This document shows, piece after piece, positions 63,717-64,000 of a stretch of DNA of 64,000 bases. Made by a program: the position numbers and the translations under genes. The DNA comes from Anniella stebbinsi. Lineage: Eukaryota > Chordata > Lepidosauria > Squamata > Anniellidae. The stretch spans positions 262,727,562-262,791,561 of the forward strand of contig JARDYH010000003.1 of assembly GCA_029215795.1 (NCBI GenBank). Reading direction: 5' to 3'. The notes beneath the pieces were generated by a model. It saw only the letters and a program-made list of their open reading frames with translations, did not search any database and had not been told where the DNA came from. Position 1 is the first letter of the stretch. Each line of letters opens with the position of its first letter.

Positions 63717-64000
63717 CTGAGCACGTCTTCATATGTTTCCCATTTTCGGTTCACCAAGATCCACTGTGGAGACCCTCCTCCGTTTTCTCAGTAGAACATC
63801 CTTGTGGTTCTCTCAAGTTAGGTTCAAAATAGACATGACACAGGAAATGTGTGACTGCATCTCCCGACACTTTTTTAAAACTTTGAAGCAGCTGTTATCA
63901 GTGCAGGGGGAAAGGGCATTAAATCCTTTCCATGGTGGCATTTTTCTAATCTTAATCGCTTTCTCTCTTCCAGGTTGCTATTAGCATTGCCAATTTTTAA

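Noticed and set aside
1..64000. Endogenous retrovirus or LTR element
   Set aside because: I found no paired direct long terminal repeats, primer-binding site or gag/pol-like frame.

Overview
This window looks like nuclear DNA from a squamate reptile, probably a lizard; I cannot name the species. The evidence is the repeat mixture: 3' ends of CR1-like and L2-like LINEs, tRNA-derived SINEs resembling the squamate 'Sauria' type, a second tRNA-headed SINE, old MIR-like SINEs, and several families of short palindromic DNA transposons (MITEs). No bacterial operons, rRNA or tRNA genes, CRISPR arrays or convincing multi-exon coding genes are visible. Almost all open frames over 60 codons lie in repeats, GC-rich simple sequence or unremarkable DNA.

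Layout. 0-32 kb is gene-free and packed with interspersed repeats. A CpG-rich, CpG-dense block at about 32.45-33.5 kb is the only strong promoter candidate. It is probably the 5' end of a plus-strand gene with a mostly untranslated first exon; the best splice-donor candidates are after 33,234 and after 33,535. Downstream, 33.6-37.1 kb is poor in young repeats but holds G-quadruplex-prone tracts and an old MIR-like SINE, as expected for the promoter-proximal part of a long first intron. 37-64 kb returns to dense repeats and would be intronic if the gene model is right.

The most striking content is one family of palindromic elements of about 320 bp with ends TAGGGTGACCA / TAGGCTGACCA. There are 18 copies or pieces. 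Eleven have exact 8-bp target-site duplications and three more match at 7 of 8 bases, which places the family in the hAT class. Each full copy is an inverted dimer: each half is itself a shorter inverted repeat that still carries a degraded terminus at the dimer centre. The element can therefore be drawn either as one long hairpin or as two side-by-side hairpins. Two terminal-sequence types, two arm subfamilies, a copy with mixed ends and a half-size copy with its own 8-bp duplication show a family that has been reshuffled and still moved. A longer element (57.8-58.4 kb) shares the same ends and 8-bp duplication but has an unrelated interior with a 56-bp-arm hairpin.

Other MITE families include a PIF/Harbinger-like one with TTA/TAA duplications, a CpG-rich one with repeated GCGCATTA motifs, one ending in GGCCAGATCTACAC, and several lower-confidence palindromes. 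Nested insertions give a relative chronology: MIR, CR1 and SINE copies are oldest, the hAT dimers are younger, and a CpG-rich MITE sits inside one hAT copy. A short L1-like insertion with a near-perfect 14-bp duplication is probably among the youngest events.
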